Below are positions 63,031 to 64,000 of a stretch of DNA of 64,000 nt, piece after piece. The translations under genes and the position numbers were made by a program. The notes under the pieces are model-generated. The model was not told where the DNA came from. It made no database searches and was given only the letters and a program-made list of their open reading frames with translations. This DNA is from Lachnospiraceae bacterium (lineage in GTDB: Bacteria > Bacillota > Clostridia > Lachnospirales > Lachnospiraceae): contig JAIEFE010000025.1 in assembly GCA_029067085.1 (NCBI GenBank), positions 1 to 64,000 of the forward strand. The letters run 5' to 3'. Numbering within the stretch: the first letter of the stretch is position 1; every line of letters begins with the position of its first letter.

Positions 63031-64000
63031 GAGCGTCTCTCCTGATCGTATCTCTGTGCTCCACCGTATCCATCAGCTCTCCCAGATAAGACAGCGAACC
63101 GAACGCAACGATCACAGCGTCCTTATCCTTTCCCGCAAGAAGATAGGCAATCTCCACCGCCTCCTGTACGCTGTCCGCGGCCGTCACGGCGCTGTGGTAT
63201 TCTCTGGCCGTCTGAGCAAGCTCCAGTGCAGAGAGCGCCCGCTCCCTGATGGGCGGCGTCACAGTGACAATATGGGAAGCCAGATCAAAGGTATGACGGA
63301 TCACCTTGTCATACTCTTTGTCCCGTAGCATTCCTATTATATATATAATTTTCCTATTTGTAAAATAGAAACGGATACTTTCCGCCAATTTTTTAGCGGC
63401 ATCTTCATTGTGTGCGCCATCCGCTATCACAAGAGGTCTCTTAGCGATCACATCAAAGCGTCCCGGCCATTTTGTCGTAAGCAAACCCTGTCGCAGCTTC
63501 TCTTCCGACACCGTGAAGCCGCATCTGGTCAGTGCCATGACCGTTTCCACTGCAAGCGTTGCATTCTCGATCTGAAACTGTCCTGCCATTGAGATCTCCA
63601 GATTCTTATAGCGGTCGTAGGAAAAACTCTGTTTCGTCACCCCATACCTGATCTGCTTTGCACGTGTCACATCAGCCGTCAGGAATTTCCCCTTCTTGAG
63701 AAGTGCGGATTGGCGCAGCACGTTCATAACTTCCGGCGTCTGCCTTAGCGAAATTACATAACACTTGTTTTTTACAATTCCTGCCTTGACAAGCGCGATC
63801 TCCTCCAATGTTTCTCCGAGAATCTCCATATGATCCATACTGATAGAGGAAAACACCGCTGCCAGCGTATTGCTCACCACATTGGTGGCATCCTGCGCGC
63901 CGCCAAGCCCCGTCTCCAGAACCACCAGATCGCAGGCCTTGTCCAAAAACCAGAGAAAGGCCACCGCCGTTTCCACCTCAAAGAGCGTAGGGTGAGATAG
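63008..64000 (-). CDS. folC: Folylpolyglutamate synthase (N-terminus beyond window)
   Basis: About 330 residues are visible; the frame is open to the edge and reads [14 protein letters not shown] before the Asp of the ligase core ([39 protein letters not shown]). The C-terminal part has [12 protein letters not shown]. It adds glutamate to folates. The N-terminal ATP-binding loop lies off the window. It is the most upstream visible gene of the folate operon. Confidence 0.95.
   Translation of the reverse strand, partial: LSHPTLFEVETAVAFLWFLDKACDLVVLETGLGGAQDATNVVSNTLAAVFSSISMDHMEILGETLEEIALVKAGIVKNKCYVISLRQTPEVMNVLRQSALLKKGKFLTADVTRAKQIRYGVTKQSFSYDRYKNLEISMAGQFQIENATLAVETVMALTRCGFTVSEEKLRQGLLTTKWPGRFDVIAKRPLVIADGAHNEDAAKKLAESIRFYFTNRKIIYIIGMLRDKEYDKVIRHTFDLASHIVTVTPPIRERALSALELAQTAREYHSAVTAADSVQEAVEIAYLLAGKDKDAVIVAFGSLSYLGELMDTVEHRDTIRRDAHGRSDKD

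Noticed and set aside
1-64000. CRISPR arrays, tRNA and rRNA genes, transposases, integrase
   Set aside because: Looked for regular spaced repeats, clover-leaf ends and recombinase motifs on both strands; none found by eye.

Overview
The window looks like a chromosomal segment of a Lachnospiraceae-type Firmicute. This rests on strong AGGAGG ribosome-binding sites, sigma-A promoters with TATAAT boxes, a fused FolB-FolK, the MoxR/DUF58/transglutaminase trio, a YbiT-like ABC-F protein and a DUF5050-type protein. No rRNA, tRNA, CRISPR array, transposase or integrase was found. Most genes run on the minus strand.

Layout. (1) 1-7.7 kb is a phage-type replication module, all minus strand: VapE-type primase/helicase (cut by the window edge), a small protein, family A DNA polymerase, DUF2815, DUF2800 nuclease-like, a small coiled protein, DUF4406, a sigma-like factor preceded by a 19-codon leader ORF, and two small zinc-ribbon proteins, one of them only 50 residues. 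(2) 7.8-16.2 kb reads as one long minus-strand operon. A LytTR response regulator and a GHKL histidine kinase are followed by seven small genes of unknown function, several of them paralogues, with structured RNA-like repeats between them. (3) 16.3-19.2 kb holds an AraC regulator, an EamA permease, a GNAT protein and a DUF2000 protein. (4) 19.2-22.4 kb has a repeat-rich spacer and ppdK. (5) 22.5-43.3 kb is the most unusual block. It has a glycerophosphodiesterase, a HlyD-like adaptor, two sugar-type ABC permeases, three tandem lipoproteins that fuse an Asp-box propeller-like domain to a family 1 solute-binding domain, two small lipoproteins, a GLUG-repeat surface protein, a hybrid histidine kinase, and a divergent OmpR-type two-component system. 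A spaced TTTAGAGA repeat sits at the same distance from the -10 box in front of the response regulator gene and in front of both small lipoprotein genes, which links the block into one likely regulon. (6) 43.3-48.6 kb holds an orphan member of the small-protein family and a MoxR/DUF58/transglutaminase operon whose MoxR gene has an in-frame TAG near its end. (7) 48.8-60.6 kb is housekeeping: ABC-F, PHP phosphoesterase, HAD phosphatase, Maf, Ppk, Ppx, DUF815 ATPase, PheA and a beta-propeller membrane protein. (8) 60.6-64 kb is a folate operon: folC (cut by the edge), folE, folP and folB-folK.

The best candidates for undescribed biology are the LytTR-headed small-protein operon with its covarying intergenic hairpins, and the propeller/solute-binding transport block with its shared operator. 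Family names come from recognising motifs by eye; no database search was run.
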